Assembly: GCA_963663735.2 (NCBI GenBank)
Contig: CAXXHN010000001.1
Span: 1,984,001 to 2,048,000, forward strand
Direction: 5' to 3'
Origin: G963663735 sp963663735
GTDB taxonomy: Bacteria; Acidobacteriota; UBA6911; RPQK01; JAPXNP01
DNA length: 64,000 bases
Part shown: positions 8,349 to 16,078 of the stretch, piece after piece
Numbering within the stretch: the first letter of the stretch is position 1
Layout: each line of letters starts with the position of its first letter
Position numbers and translations under genes: made by a program
Notes under the pieces: generated by a model
Told to the model about the DNA's origin: nothing
The model's database searches: none
Seen by the model: the letters and a program-made list of their open reading frames with translations, nothing else

Positions 8349-8963
8349 ATGTTCAAGCAGTTTAGAATCAGATCCTTTATCTCCATTTCTGCATTTTTGT
8401 TTTTTTTAGTGATGGTACTCAGTGGTACCGCTGCCTATATCAAGCCCGAGGGATCAGTCGCATCATGGCAATCCTGGAGTTTCGTGTGGCTTGATAAAGG
8501 TGAATGGGAGGGGTTGCACACCCTGACTGGGATTTTTTTCCTGATCCTTTCCTTTATTCATATAGTCCTGAACTGGAAAATGCTTTACCAGTATCTCCGG
8601 CAGAAATCTTTTTTCAGCTGCGAGATGATCCTGGGAGCATTATTCCTGCTACTTGTTGTTGGAAGCAGTGTTTTGCGGCTTCCCCCGGTTTTCCTTCTCA
8701 TGGATGCCGGTGAGCACATTTCAGATTCGTGGGCGCAGGAAGGAGTCGCTCCATTTAACCGGGCGGAAAGAACGACTTTGCATGAATTATGTGAACATGA
8801 AGGGATTAACCTGCCTCTGTCTTTGGCAATGAAACGGCTCGAAGATGCAGGGATCAAATCAGTTGACCCTTCCATAACCCTTGAAGCCCTGGCTGATAAA
8901 AACGGCTCAAGTCCAGCCGAGTTGTGGAAAATAATCTCGGATGGAATCAACGTTATCCCCTGA
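8349..8963 (+). CDS. DUF4405-type membrane protein
   Basis: A 204-residue membrane protein. An N-terminal segment (SFISISAFLFFLVMVLSG) is followed by the histidine-containing pattern GLHTLTGIFFLILSFIHIVLNW, which is characteristic of DUF4405 and related to small cytochrome b-like membrane folds. A third hydrophobic segment lies near residues 95-120. The C-terminal third is soluble and holds two short helical repeats (TTLHELCEHEGI and ITLEALADKNGSSPAELWKII) that often accompany this domain. Haem binding is possible from the histidines but not proven. It has a GGAG ribosome site at 8339-8342 and is followed by a strong terminator, so it may be monocistronic. Confidence 0.72.
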   Translation: MFKQFRIRSFISISAFLFFLVMVLSGTAAYIKPEGSVASWQSWSFVWLDKGEWEGLHTLTGIFFLILSFIHIVLNWKMLYQYLRQKSFFSCEMILGALFLLLVVGSSVLRLPPVFLLMDAGEHISDSWAQEGVAPFNRAERTTLHELCEHEGINLPLSLAMKRLEDAGIKSVDPSITLEALADKNGSSPAELWKIISDGINVIP

Positions 8964-9040
8964 ATCGACCCGGCTTCTGCTACCTGGGGACTATCAGCCG
9001 TCAAACATTTCAGCTATTCCCGGGAGGAAGTAATTGAAAA

Positions 9041-9077
9041 AAAAAGGAGGGCATCACCTACTGACGCCCTCCTTTTT
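9041..9077 (+). terminator. Bidirectional intrinsic terminator
   Basis: The stem GGAGGGC (9046-9052) pairs with GCCCTCC (9066-9072). It is flanked by A5 on the left and T5 on the right, so it can terminate both strands. It separates the plus-strand DUF4405 gene from the minus-strand tRNA-Ala. Confidence 0.88.
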
Positions 9078-9119
9078 GATTTTATTTACTACCCGTTTTA
9101 ATTGCGGGTCCCGATATCC

Positions 9120-9195
9120 TGGTGGAGGTAAGCGGGATCGAACCGCTGACCCCCTGCTTGCAAAGCAGGTGCTCTCCCAGCTGAGCTATACCCCC
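9120..9195 (-). tRNA. tRNA-Ala (anticodon TGC)
   Basis: Read on the minus strand this folds as a complete 76-base tRNA. The acceptor is GGGGGTA with TACCTCC, the D-arm is GCTC/GAGC, the anticodon stem is CCTGC/GCAGG with loop TTTGCAA, and the T-loop is TTCGATC. The 3' CCA is encoded (9122-9120). Loop positions 34-36 read TGC, hence alanine. Confidence 0.97.
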
Positions 9196-9237
9196 CGGTT
9201 AAGAAGGGATATTCTACCATACATTATTTTTTTAATG

Positions 9238-10527
9238 CTACTTCACTGGCTGCCTCACCCGGTAAAGGATTTCTCCGGCTTTTGGAACCATCAGACGTCC
9301 TGGTCCCTCTGATGCCCAGGTTTCAGGGTTAATTGAAGCTGGGTCACAATAGCCCAGGCCGATTTTTCGGCAGCGCGCCTCAGGGATGCCGGTGGCCAGT
9401 GTCACGTTGATTCGGGGGACTTCTGTTGTTGTTTCAGCATCGTACCAGCCGAGCCCCCTTACATGGGTGCTGTGGGCAATGACTCCACCCGGATATTTCC
9501 TGTATTTATCCCATTGCTTGAGGAAAAAGTCACAGACGTGGTATCCCACTTCATCCAGTAGATCGCCATGCGAATAACTGACCTCGCTTATGTGGGGAGC
9601 GTAAATGATAACCTCGCCTCCATCAGCTATTGCCGGCTCCAGCTTATACATTCCCTTGGCCGCGGTCCAGATATCCCTGTACATTGTTGGCATTACCGAA
9701 AGAACCCGGGATACAGGTTTGTCCAGCCATTTAATGTGGACAGTGGATGAAAGCTCAGCAGCCTTTTCGTAGGCGTCTTCAGGGGATCCGTAATAGAGGC
9801 CGGAAAGCTGGTTCCCTGAAACCACCAGACTGAAGCAGGATCTTGGAACTGAAATACATTTAACCGCGAGGTCAATGACCCGGCGTACAGGGGTGTATTT
9901 GGCACCGATTACTCTGTAACTGCTGATAACAGCTCCCAGCCAATGAGAATAGTTGATTATCTCTGATCCTCCGATCCCGGGAAAAAAGTATTTATTTCCA
10001 CCGGAAAAACCAACCACCTCATGGGGAAAGGTCGGCCCGCAGATAATCAAGTGATCATAATCCAGGATCATCCGGTTAAGCCGAACCGGTATTTCCCTGA
10101 GGAGTCCGGCGTCGTGTCCCAGGTTCTCCACCCTGTCTCCGACAATTTCCCTGGTCTCTTCCAGGCTGATGGAACCAGCCTGGAAGAAGGTATCGGGATT
10201 GCTCCATTCGTGATTGAAGATGCCTACCGTAGCGTAGGTTGTATGCCGTTCAACAGCAGTGATACCGACAAGCTGGCAGAGTTCGGCTTCTGTGTGCGGC
10301 TGGTGGGTGCCGAGGGCTACCAGGTAATCCAGTTTGCTGACCCGCGGTCCCAGGTTATCCCAGAGAAGGCTGAAAAAAAGGGGGATAGGTGCAGTCCTGG
10401 TCAGGTCCGGGATAATAACCAGCACTTTTTTCCCATCCAGCTTTTCTGCGGCCAGAGATTCCTTGACCAGACTTCGTATCTCATTTTCAGAAAGAAATTT
10501 ATCCGGGTATCCAGTTCCCTTTACCAT
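9238..10527 (-). CDS. LarA-family nickel-dependent hydroxyacid racemase/epimerase
   Basis: This is a member of the lactate racemase (LarA, DUF2088) family, which uses a nickel-pincer nucleotide cofactor to invert the carbon bearing the hydroxyl of alpha-hydroxyacids. With ATG 10527 as start (429 residues), the cofactor residues are H169, K179 and H195. Their spacing of 10 and 16 equals the His174-Lys184-His200 spacing of the Lactobacillus enzyme, and the catalytic-side motif GTHQPHT is present. ATG 10527 has GGAG seven bases upstream and lies two bases after the SDR stop; the in-frame ATG at 10560 has no ribosome site. The gene is the third of a minus-strand set with a mannonate-oxidoreductase-like SDR and UxaE. 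A sugar-acid substrate such as mannonate/gluconate is therefore more likely than lactate. No larB, larC or larE is present in the window. Confidence 0.85.
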   Translation of the reverse strand: MVKGTGYPDKFLSENEIRSLVKESLAAEKLDGKKVLVIIPDLTRTAPIPLFFSLLWDNLGPRVSKLDYLVALGTHQPHTEAELCQLVGITAVERHTTYATVGIFNHEWSNPDTFFQAGSISLEETREIVGDRVENLGHDAGLLREIPVRLNRMILDYDHLIICGPTFPHEVVGFSGGNKYFFPGIGGSEIINYSHWLGAVISSYRVIGAKYTPVRRVIDLAVKCISVPRSCFSLVVSGNQLSGLYYGSPEDAYEKAAELSSTVHIKWLDKPVSRVLSVMPTMYRDIWTAAKGMYKLEPAIADGGEVIIYAPHISEVSYSHGDLLDEVGYHVCDFFLKQWDKYRKYPGGVIAHSTHVRGLGWYDAETTTEVPRINVTLATGIPEARCRKIGLGYCDPASINPETWASEGPGRLMVPKAGEILYRVRQPVK

Positions 10528-10528
10528 A

Positions 10529-11362
10529 TCAGACTCCACTGAATGCTGAAAATCCGCCATCTATAGGCAGGACAACACCTGAAACGAATGACGCAGAAGG
10601 GGAGAGGAGCCACATAACGGCTCCTGTCAGGTCCTCAGGATTTCCGAATCTTCTCATCGGAGTATGATCAAGTATTGATTGCCCTCTTTCTGTCAGGTTG
10701 CCTGACACAGGATTGGTAAGCAGGAACCGATTCTGTTCAGTCAGGAAAAAACCGGGAGATATGGCATTTACCCTGATCAGAGGGGAATACTCCTGGGCCA
10801 TATGTACAGCCAACCACCTGGTGAAATTGCTTACACCAGCCTTGGCGGCTGAATATGCCAGAACCCTGGTCAGCGGACGGTCCGCACACATGGATGAAAT
10901 GTTGAGGATAGCTCCAGTACCCTGTTCGGCCATATGTTTACCGGCTACCTGGCTGGGGATAATGGTGCCCAGCATGTTCAGGTTAAATACAAATTTCATT
11001 GATTCCTGGGATATTTCGAAGAATGGCCGGAGCTGATCTGTCGTTGCTTCAGGGTGGTTCCCTCCTGCTCCATTGATCAACACATCAATCTTTCCAAACC
11101 GTTTTATGACATTAGCCATGGCGGTTTCTACTTTTTCCTTATCCAGGACATCACAGTATTCAATCATCAGATTTTCATTGGCGGATTCCTCGACAAATAG
11201 TGACCTGGCATGATTAACATCAAGGTCCAGGATCGCTACCGCAGCTCCAGCATCCAGGAGTGCCTGGGAAAGGCCGCTGCAGAGGATGCCGGCTCCACCG
11301 GTTATGGCAATTTTCAGGCTACTGATATCGAAATATTCAAGAATCTGGTTATCTTTTTTCAC
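10529..11362 (-). CDS. SDR-family oxidoreductase, D-mannonate oxidoreductase-like (UxuB type)
   Basis: A short-chain dehydrogenase/reductase of 277 residues. It has the nucleotide-binding glycine motif TGGAGILCSG near residue 21, NGAGGNHPEAT in the middle, NISS, and the catalytic YSAAK (Tyr and Lys). GNHPEAT after the NGAGG turn is typical of the D-mannonate (fructuronate) oxidoreductases of the Bacillus YjmF/UxuB kind, which reduce fructuronate to mannonate with NAD(P)H. The gene starts at GTG 11362 with AAGGAA upstream. Its neighbours, UxaE upstream and a LarA homologue downstream, fit a hexuronate pathway. The alternative is another sugar dehydrogenase such as gluconate 5-dehydrogenase. 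Confidence 0.82.
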   Translation of the reverse strand: MKKDNQILEYFDISSLKIAITGGAGILCSGLSQALLDAGAAVAILDLDVNHARSLFVEESANENLMIEYCDVLDKEKVETAMANVIKRFGKIDVLINGAGGNHPEATTDQLRPFFEISQESMKFVFNLNMLGTIIPSQVAGKHMAEQGTGAILNISSMCADRPLTRVLAYSAAKAGVSNFTRWLAVHMAQEYSPLIRVNAISPGFFLTEQNRFLLTNPVSGNLTERGQSILDHTPMRRFGNPEDLTGAVMWLLSPSASFVSGVVLPIDGGFSAFSGV

Positions 11363-11387
11363 GGGGACTATTTCCTTTCACTTCTAG

Positions 11388-11404
11388 CCCGCATTAAATG
11401 CGGG
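11388..11404. repeat. Palindrome CCCGCATT-A-AATGCGGG
   Basis: A perfect 17-base palindrome sits in the 131-base gap between UxaE and the SDR. The same half-site recurs in other intergenic gaps (22308-22317, 49148-49157 and 49243-49252), which suggests a dispersed intergenic repeat. The same gap also holds a tight hairpin, CTGCC-GCGA-GGCAG, near 11412-11425. Confidence 0.55.
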
Positions 11405-11493
11405 ATGACTACTGCCGCGAGGCAGCCAGGCGGTCATGATCTTCCTCCGCCTCTCCAGGCAAGCCCGCCTCGAAAGCGAGACTGGTGGATTCA

Positions 11494-13053
11494 TTACAGA
11501 AAGGGCTCCAGGTGTTTTCTGAAATGAAGATCAAGAAAATCGTAATACTGTTCTTCCCAGCAGTACAGGACGCGCATGAGTTCCTGTTTCATTGATGGTT
11601 CATTAAGTACTGAACCGAATGTTACGTGCAGTATCTGCCGGTCGTGGAGGCTGTCAAACACCTGAATCAACTCGCCGTCTTCCATTTTAAGGGTATCAAA
11701 GGCCTGATCAAGGCAGGCGGAAACATGGTAAGAAGCCTTGTCTTCAGAATATCGGGACAGCGCGTACTGATGAACCTGCCTGAAAAATCCGGGAGCTTTA
11801 ACAGCGGCAACCCTGAGGGCTTCAAGATAACTGGTTCCAGCTGTTTTAAGATGGACCAGAGTACCTGCCGCACCGGCCAGCAGTGGATAAGCCAGGAATT
11901 TGTCAGAACCTGAATGAAGGCTCAATTTATAGGGACCCAGGGCACTGGCCACTGCAGCATGTTCAATAAATGATTTTTTCAGGGTATTAAGGCTGTTTTC
12001 AATCGTATCTGATTCTTCAGCCTGATAGTCGACCCCTTTTTCGAACCGTCCGGGGAACCTTGGGGCCAGACTGTTCCATTCAACACCAAGCCGCTTCAGT
12101 TCAGAGGCGATATAAACATGTTCCTCCACGGATGTGGGGGAATCAGTTTCATCCACACTTACTTCCAGTTCAAAGGAGGATTTATTCCCATTTGAGACTT
12201 CAAGCAGATGCCTGTACATGGAAACTGTATGCGCGATAGCACTTCCGTATTTTACGGCGGCTACAGCCAGAGTTTCATGGCTGAATGTTACCGATATTTC
12301 CCCGAATGAAAAGGTCTTTTCAAGGAATCGGGTAGAAAGATCCGACCAGGAAGTCTCCAGCTGTTCCCAGGGGAGGCGGTCCAACTCTTCCCGCAAGAGA
12401 GAGCTGTCTGAATCCGGGTCTATGTTTTTCACATGGTCCCCGGGATCAATAGTAAAGAATGTATAACCATTACGATAACATTCTGAAATCTCGCCTTTTG
12501 TTTTAAGGTGGTCGGCGTCGGCACCGTAGCCTTTTTTCCAGCCTGACTGCATTACCCCCCACATCGCATCATCAATTACTTCAGAAGACGACCTGGAGGT
12601 TCGCAGGTTTTCTCTGGTGGACTGCTGAGCGAATACCGGTCGGAAAAAATCCTCGCCACCCTCGGTGTTCAGGATGGCCCTGACATGTCCGGGTGTGGCG
12701 CAGCCCAACCGGTCTCCGAATCCGGCGGAACTTTCAAGTCCTATGACTGAAGGGGCAAGAAAAGAAAACAGTCTTCTGAGATGGGATGCATTCTGTGGTG
12801 ACAAGGGGAATTCGAAGACTGCCGGATGTTCCCCTGTGGTGATAATCCGGTTCCCTGAGTCAGGAAGAGCATTACAGTTGTTGTCGGGGCTGGCTGTGAA
12901 GATTTTTTTTCCGGACCTGGTCTTAGCCAGGCAAAAGAGGTGTTTATCGTCAGCCAGGAAGGATTCAGAATAAACCGAAACATCCAGTTTCTTTTTAAGT
13001 ATATAGGCCAGTTCCTGTTTTGCCCTGTGGTAAGCTTCTTGTCCTAAACTCAT
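11494..13053 (-). CDS. uxaE: Tagaturonate epimerase family protein (UxaE)
   Basis: UxaE interconverts D-tagaturonate and D-fructuronate, letting galacturonate catabolism join the glucuronate branch. The 519-residue protein shows the family's conserved blocks in order: AGFGDRLGCATPGHV, GWKKGYGADADHLKT, FTIDPGDHV, SVDETDSPTS, LAPRFPGRFEKGVDY and KLSLHSGSDKF. These are rich in Asp, Glu and His suited to divalent metal binding in a TIM-barrel-like fold. ATG 13053 is chosen because AAGGAG lies ten bases upstream; the in-frame ATG at 13113 has none. It is the first gene of the uronate set: the SDR next to it would take its product fructuronate onward. Confidence 0.85.
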   Translation of the reverse strand: MSLGQEAYHRAKQELAYILKKKLDVSVYSESFLADDKHLFCLAKTRSGKKIFTASPDNNCNALPDSGNRIITTGEHPAVFEFPLSPQNASHLRRLFSFLAPSVIGLESSAGFGDRLGCATPGHVRAILNTEGGEDFFRPVFAQQSTRENLRTSRSSSEVIDDAMWGVMQSGWKKGYGADADHLKTKGEISECYRNGYTFFTIDPGDHVKNIDPDSDSSLLREELDRLPWEQLETSWSDLSTRFLEKTFSFGEISVTFSHETLAVAAVKYGSAIAHTVSMYRHLLEVSNGNKSSFELEVSVDETDSPTSVEEHVYIASELKRLGVEWNSLAPRFPGRFEKGVDYQAEESDTIENSLNTLKKSFIEHAAVASALGPYKLSLHSGSDKFLAYPLLAGAAGTLVHLKTAGTSYLEALRVAAVKAPGFFRQVHQYALSRYSEDKASYHVSACLDQAFDTLKMEDGELIQVFDSLHDRQILHVTFGSVLNEPSMKQELMRVLYCWEEQYYDFLDLHFRKHLEPFL

Positions 13054-13213
13054 TCGTGGATACTCCTTCAGTAATCCATGCGCAGGAAAGAGTGGAGAGG
13101 CAACGGACGGCAACGTTGTGATGTTGCCTGGTGCCTGTTTTTCCCCGCACTATTTGTTATTGCCTGCGGATTCTAAAAGCTGACAGGAACCCTCTTGGTC
13201 CGGAGACAGATTT

Positions 13214-14056
13214 CTATTTCTCGGCAGGGACACCTTCGATGGAGTCATTTTCGGCAACTGTAGAAGCTTGCTTGCCCTTCGGGTCGAGACTGGTGATTTT
13301 TGTCTTCGCTTCAGCGGCTATTGGAGAATCAGCAAACTCTGTTGCAACCCGCTGGTAGGTTGCAAGAGCCAGGTCTCTGTCCCCATTGGCTTCGTGCAGC
13401 ATTGCCAGGTTCATCAGGGTAAACTGAATCGGATAATTGTCAGAAGGTTCCTCGACGATTTGATCGAGAAGAGCAATGGCCTTGTTTACATCATGGGCGG
13501 CTGAAGCCAGTTGGCCTGCTGAATTCCGGGCCAGGTTCCTGACATCTGCATAATCGCAATCATTAATTATACCCTGTAGTATGGATTCAGCCTTTTCCGC
13601 ATCACCGAGGTCCACATAACATAGGGCGGTATAATACCTGGCCAGATCCCCAATTTTTGTTCCCTTGTATTCGTCCGCTGTCAACTGGAAAGATTCCAGG
13701 GATTTGTCCAGGCGCTCCTTATCAGATGAGAAATCGTATGTCATTTCCGGCTCTTCAGCGGCTGGCTCCGCTCCATCAGCTTCTTCCGTCGGTTTGTCCG
13801 CAGTGTCTGTTTTGTCAGGAGCAACTGTGCCGTGGTATATTTCAAGTCCTTCGGCAAATGCGGTCTGTACCTTGTTGTTCCTGGAAAAACTGTAACTATT
13901 CCAACCGTAAACAGCCAAGATTGCCAAACAGATGATCACCAGTCCTGAAACCAGCAGAATCCGATTTTTTACCATCCAGGATGAAGTTGTTTCAAGCGCT
14001 ATCTGGATTGGATCTTTATGGACAATTTCTTTACGAGTCAATCTTTTTGATGCCAA
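13214..14056 (-). CDS. YfgM-like membrane-anchored tetratricopeptide protein
   Basis: A 280-residue protein with a short cytoplasmic N-terminus, one transmembrane helix (residues about 33-52, LLVSGLVIICLAILAVYG), an acidic low-complexity linker (DTADKPTEEADGAEPAAEEPE) and a C-terminal TPR solenoid. This is the layout of YfgM/TPR_21 proteins, periplasmic accessory factors near the Sec translocon or the outer-membrane assembly machinery. The start is TTG 14056, supported by GGGAGG six bases upstream. It precedes uxaE on the same strand by 161 bases but is probably a separate housekeeping gene. Confidence 0.75.
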   Translation of the reverse strand: MASKRLTRKEIVHKDPIQIALETTSSWMVKNRILLVSGLVIICLAILAVYGWNSYSFSRNNKVQTAFAEGLEIYHGTVAPDKTDTADKPTEEADGAEPAAEEPEMTYDFSSDKERLDKSLESFQLTADEYKGTKIGDLARYYTALCYVDLGDAEKAESILQGIINDCDYADVRNLARNSAGQLASAAHDVNKAIALLDQIVEEPSDNYPIQFTLMNLAMLHEANGDRDLALATYQRVATEFADSPIAAEAKTKITSLDPKGKQASTVAENDSIEGVPAEK

Positions 14057-14190
14057 GAATCTACCTCCCGAAGGTAATTTCGGTTTTGTTGAAATAAATA
14101 TTTATCTATCTGGATTCTATTTATCTGTAATACCGCACCCAACAGGAGGAATATCCGGTATGGGTTTGTAAACTCAGTCACTAAAATCAA

Positions 14191-14264
14191 TGCGCCTGGC
14201 AGGACTCGAACCTGCGGCACATGGGTTAGGAACCCATTGCTCTATCCTGCTGAGCTACAGGCGC
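14191..14264 (-). tRNA. tRNA-Arg (anticodon CCT)
   Basis: The minus strand folds as a 74-base tRNA. The acceptor is GCGCCTG with CAGGCGC, the anticodon stem ATGGG/CCCAT encloses loop TTCCTAA, and the T-loop is TTCGAGT. The anticodon is CCT. No CCA is encoded after the discriminator A, in contrast to the tRNA-Ala of this window. Confidence 0.96.
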
Positions 14265-14536
14265 ATAATTTGAGTGACAAGTTTAGCATAATAGACCCCA
14301 AAGTTGAAAATCATTGATGCGGCTCAGCATTAAAATTAAGCGACTGAAAAAATCCTTATATCAAACGGTTTATTTCCCGATTCATACTAATAGATCCATA
14401 AGCATATCTTCGTGATTCAATATGCAGGCGGACATTTCGCTTACAGGCTGGATTGTTATTGATTTTAGACTGGCGATGAAAGCAGGTTAAATTCAGTGTC
14501 AATTATGACAGGGGGGGCATATAACCTGAACGTCAA

Positions 14537-15130
14537 ATGCCAGAGAACCAGTATGTCGCGGGATTAATTTTTTTGGTTATTGGGATTGCTATCCTTTTCT
14601 TCGGATACCGTTTTTTTAAAGCAGCCCTGGGAGTTATGGGATTTGCAACCGGTTTTATCCTGGTCGTTACCCTGGGTTCTGACCTGACAGATTTTGGACG
14701 TACCGAGGTATTGATTGCCGGCCTGATCGGAGGTGCAGTCTGCACTTTTTTATTCATATTCGCCTACTATGCCGGAATTTTTATAATGGGAGCGCTTCTT
14801 GGTTATGTGCTGGGGACATCAGTATCTCCTTATATTCATGTTGACCCGGTAATTATTATCGCAGTCGCCGTGGTCCTGGGAGGTATGATCACCTTTGTTG
14901 TCCAGAGGGTAGTCGTAATCTGTATAAGCGCGTTTTTCGGGGCGTGGATTTTTTTGCTTGGCATAGGCCTTCTTTTAAGCCAGATCAAAACAGAAAGCAT
15001 TATTAGTGAACCTGGAAAGGTTTTATTGCTCTACCAGGAATTCACCTGGATGATGCTGGTTTGGCTGGTGATCTCCTTGACTGGCATATACAGCCAGTAC
15101 CGGGGCATGGAGAAAAAGAAGAAGGAATAG
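14537..15130 (+). CDS. DUF4203-type polytopic membrane protein
   Basis: A 197-residue, very hydrophobic protein with six or seven predicted membrane helices. They are glycine-rich (for example GLIFLVIGIAILFFGYRFFKA and FGAWIFLLGIGLLL) and the tail is lysine-rich and cytoplasmic. The pattern matches the DUF4203/TMEM198-like family of unknown function. The start ATG 14537 lacks a strong ribosome site; a G-run at 14511-14517 is too distant. It is transcribed towards the convergent DUF2179 gene, with about 70 bases between them. Confidence 0.65.
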   Translation: MPENQYVAGLIFLVIGIAILFFGYRFFKAALGVMGFATGFILVVTLGSDLTDFGRTEVLIAGLIGGAVCTFLFIFAYYAGIFIMGALLGYVLGTSVSPYIHVDPVIIIAVAVVLGGMITFVVQRVVVICISAFFGAWIFLLGIGLLLSQIKTESIISEPGKVLLLYQEFTWMMLVWLVISLTGIYSQYRGMEKKKKE

Positions 15131-15202
15131 CCAGGGGTAATAAATAACCGGCAGGAGACAGTTTCCGAGAAATTAAGCTGTTAATTAATTATGGATTCCC
15201 GG

Positions 15203-15784
15203 TTACTTGTGAGGCTGATCTGAATCAAGGATTTTACGGTTCATGACGTAAGATGGGTAGATTTTGGAAGCCTGCTTTATGGTTTGTACTTCCACAAAAG
15301 CCTTCGGATTGAACTTATTTATTATTTGTTGCAGTTCAGGATATTTTTTCCTTGGAATAATTGAGATGACCAGCCTCACACTTCCCTTGGATCCCCTGGC
15401 GCTTACCGATGTTATTCCAAACCTTCTTGCCTTGAGGCTGTCAATAAGCTCCGTTGCGTCTTTGGAGGTGATAATTGTTACTTTCAGAAGGCCTGCCGCC
15501 AGCTTTTCTTCAATCATCAACCCGATATAGTTCCCAGTGCCGTAACCCCCGGCATATGCCAGGTAGTTGGTGAAGTGTGTCAGGTTCTGGAGTACATAGG
15601 AAATAGCTACTATCCAGATCAGCACTTCAAAGAATCCAAATACTGCCGCCTTTTTTTTCAGACCTTGTGCAATTGAGGCCATTCTCAGAGTTCCCAGGGA
15701 AACGTCCGCGACCCTGGCCATGAAAATTAGCAGGGGCATTAACACCCATTCAAAAATGAATTCAAAATCATTTATTGATCCCAT
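15203..15784 (-). CDS. UPF0316/DUF2179 membrane protein
   Basis: A 193-residue protein with three N-terminal membrane helices (residues about 10-75; note MARVADVSLGTLRM, typical of the family) and a C-terminal soluble DUF2179 domain (KVTIITSKDATELIDSLKARRFGITSVSARGSKG). DUF2179 domains are small ligand-binding-like modules, and the molecular role is unknown. It is divergent from the acyl-CoA dehydrogenase gene, with a 0.3-kb shared promoter region. Confidence 0.8.
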   Translation of the reverse strand: MGSINDFEFIFEWVLMPLLIFMARVADVSLGTLRMASIAQGLKKKAAVFGFFEVLIWIVAISYVLQNLTHFTNYLAYAGGYGTGNYIGLMIEEKLAAGLLKVTIITSKDATELIDSLKARRFGITSVSARGSKGSVRLVISIIPRKKYPELQQIINKFNPKAFVEVQTIKQASKIYPSYVMNRKILDSDQPHK

Positions 15785-15987
15785 AAAATTTTATCCACGG
15801 GAACCCAAATCCCGCCTCGGGTTTTCTGCCATATTCGTTCAGTGGGACTCCTCCCCCTTAACTGCCGGTGTCACCCAGATTTGCTCCAGCTGATCAGGAT
15901 ATGAATATTACATTATAAAATTGAGCAAAGCACTCTCTTTGCCGTTTTGTTGTCAGATAATGGGCCTGATTTAACATTTTTTGGGGT

Positions 15988-16017
15988 TTGACTTAAGTCG
16001 GGGTGTTTTTCTATTAT
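15988..16017 (+). promoter_or_regulatory. Sigma70-like promoter for the acyl-CoA dehydrogenase/ETF operon
   Basis: TTGACT (15988-15993) and TATTAT (16012-16017) are separated by 18 bases, a good match to the housekeeping consensus. The predicted transcript would start near 16024, downstream of the ATG at 16016, which argues against that ATG as a start. Confidence 0.6.
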
Positions 16018-16078
16018 GCGGAACAGTATATTAGAGGGTAACCAAAAAAGGAAGCGTTGTATTAACAACTATAAAATT

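Noticed and set aside
9034..9312. A plus-strand reading frame of about 92 codons containing RDRTADPLLAKQ
   Set aside because: It is the antisense translation of the tRNA-Ala gene and the terminator; this peptide is a well-known artefact.
10021..10542. A 173-codon plus-strand frame opposite the LarA gene
   Set aside because: It is a shadow of a strongly supported gene on the other strand and has no family resemblance.
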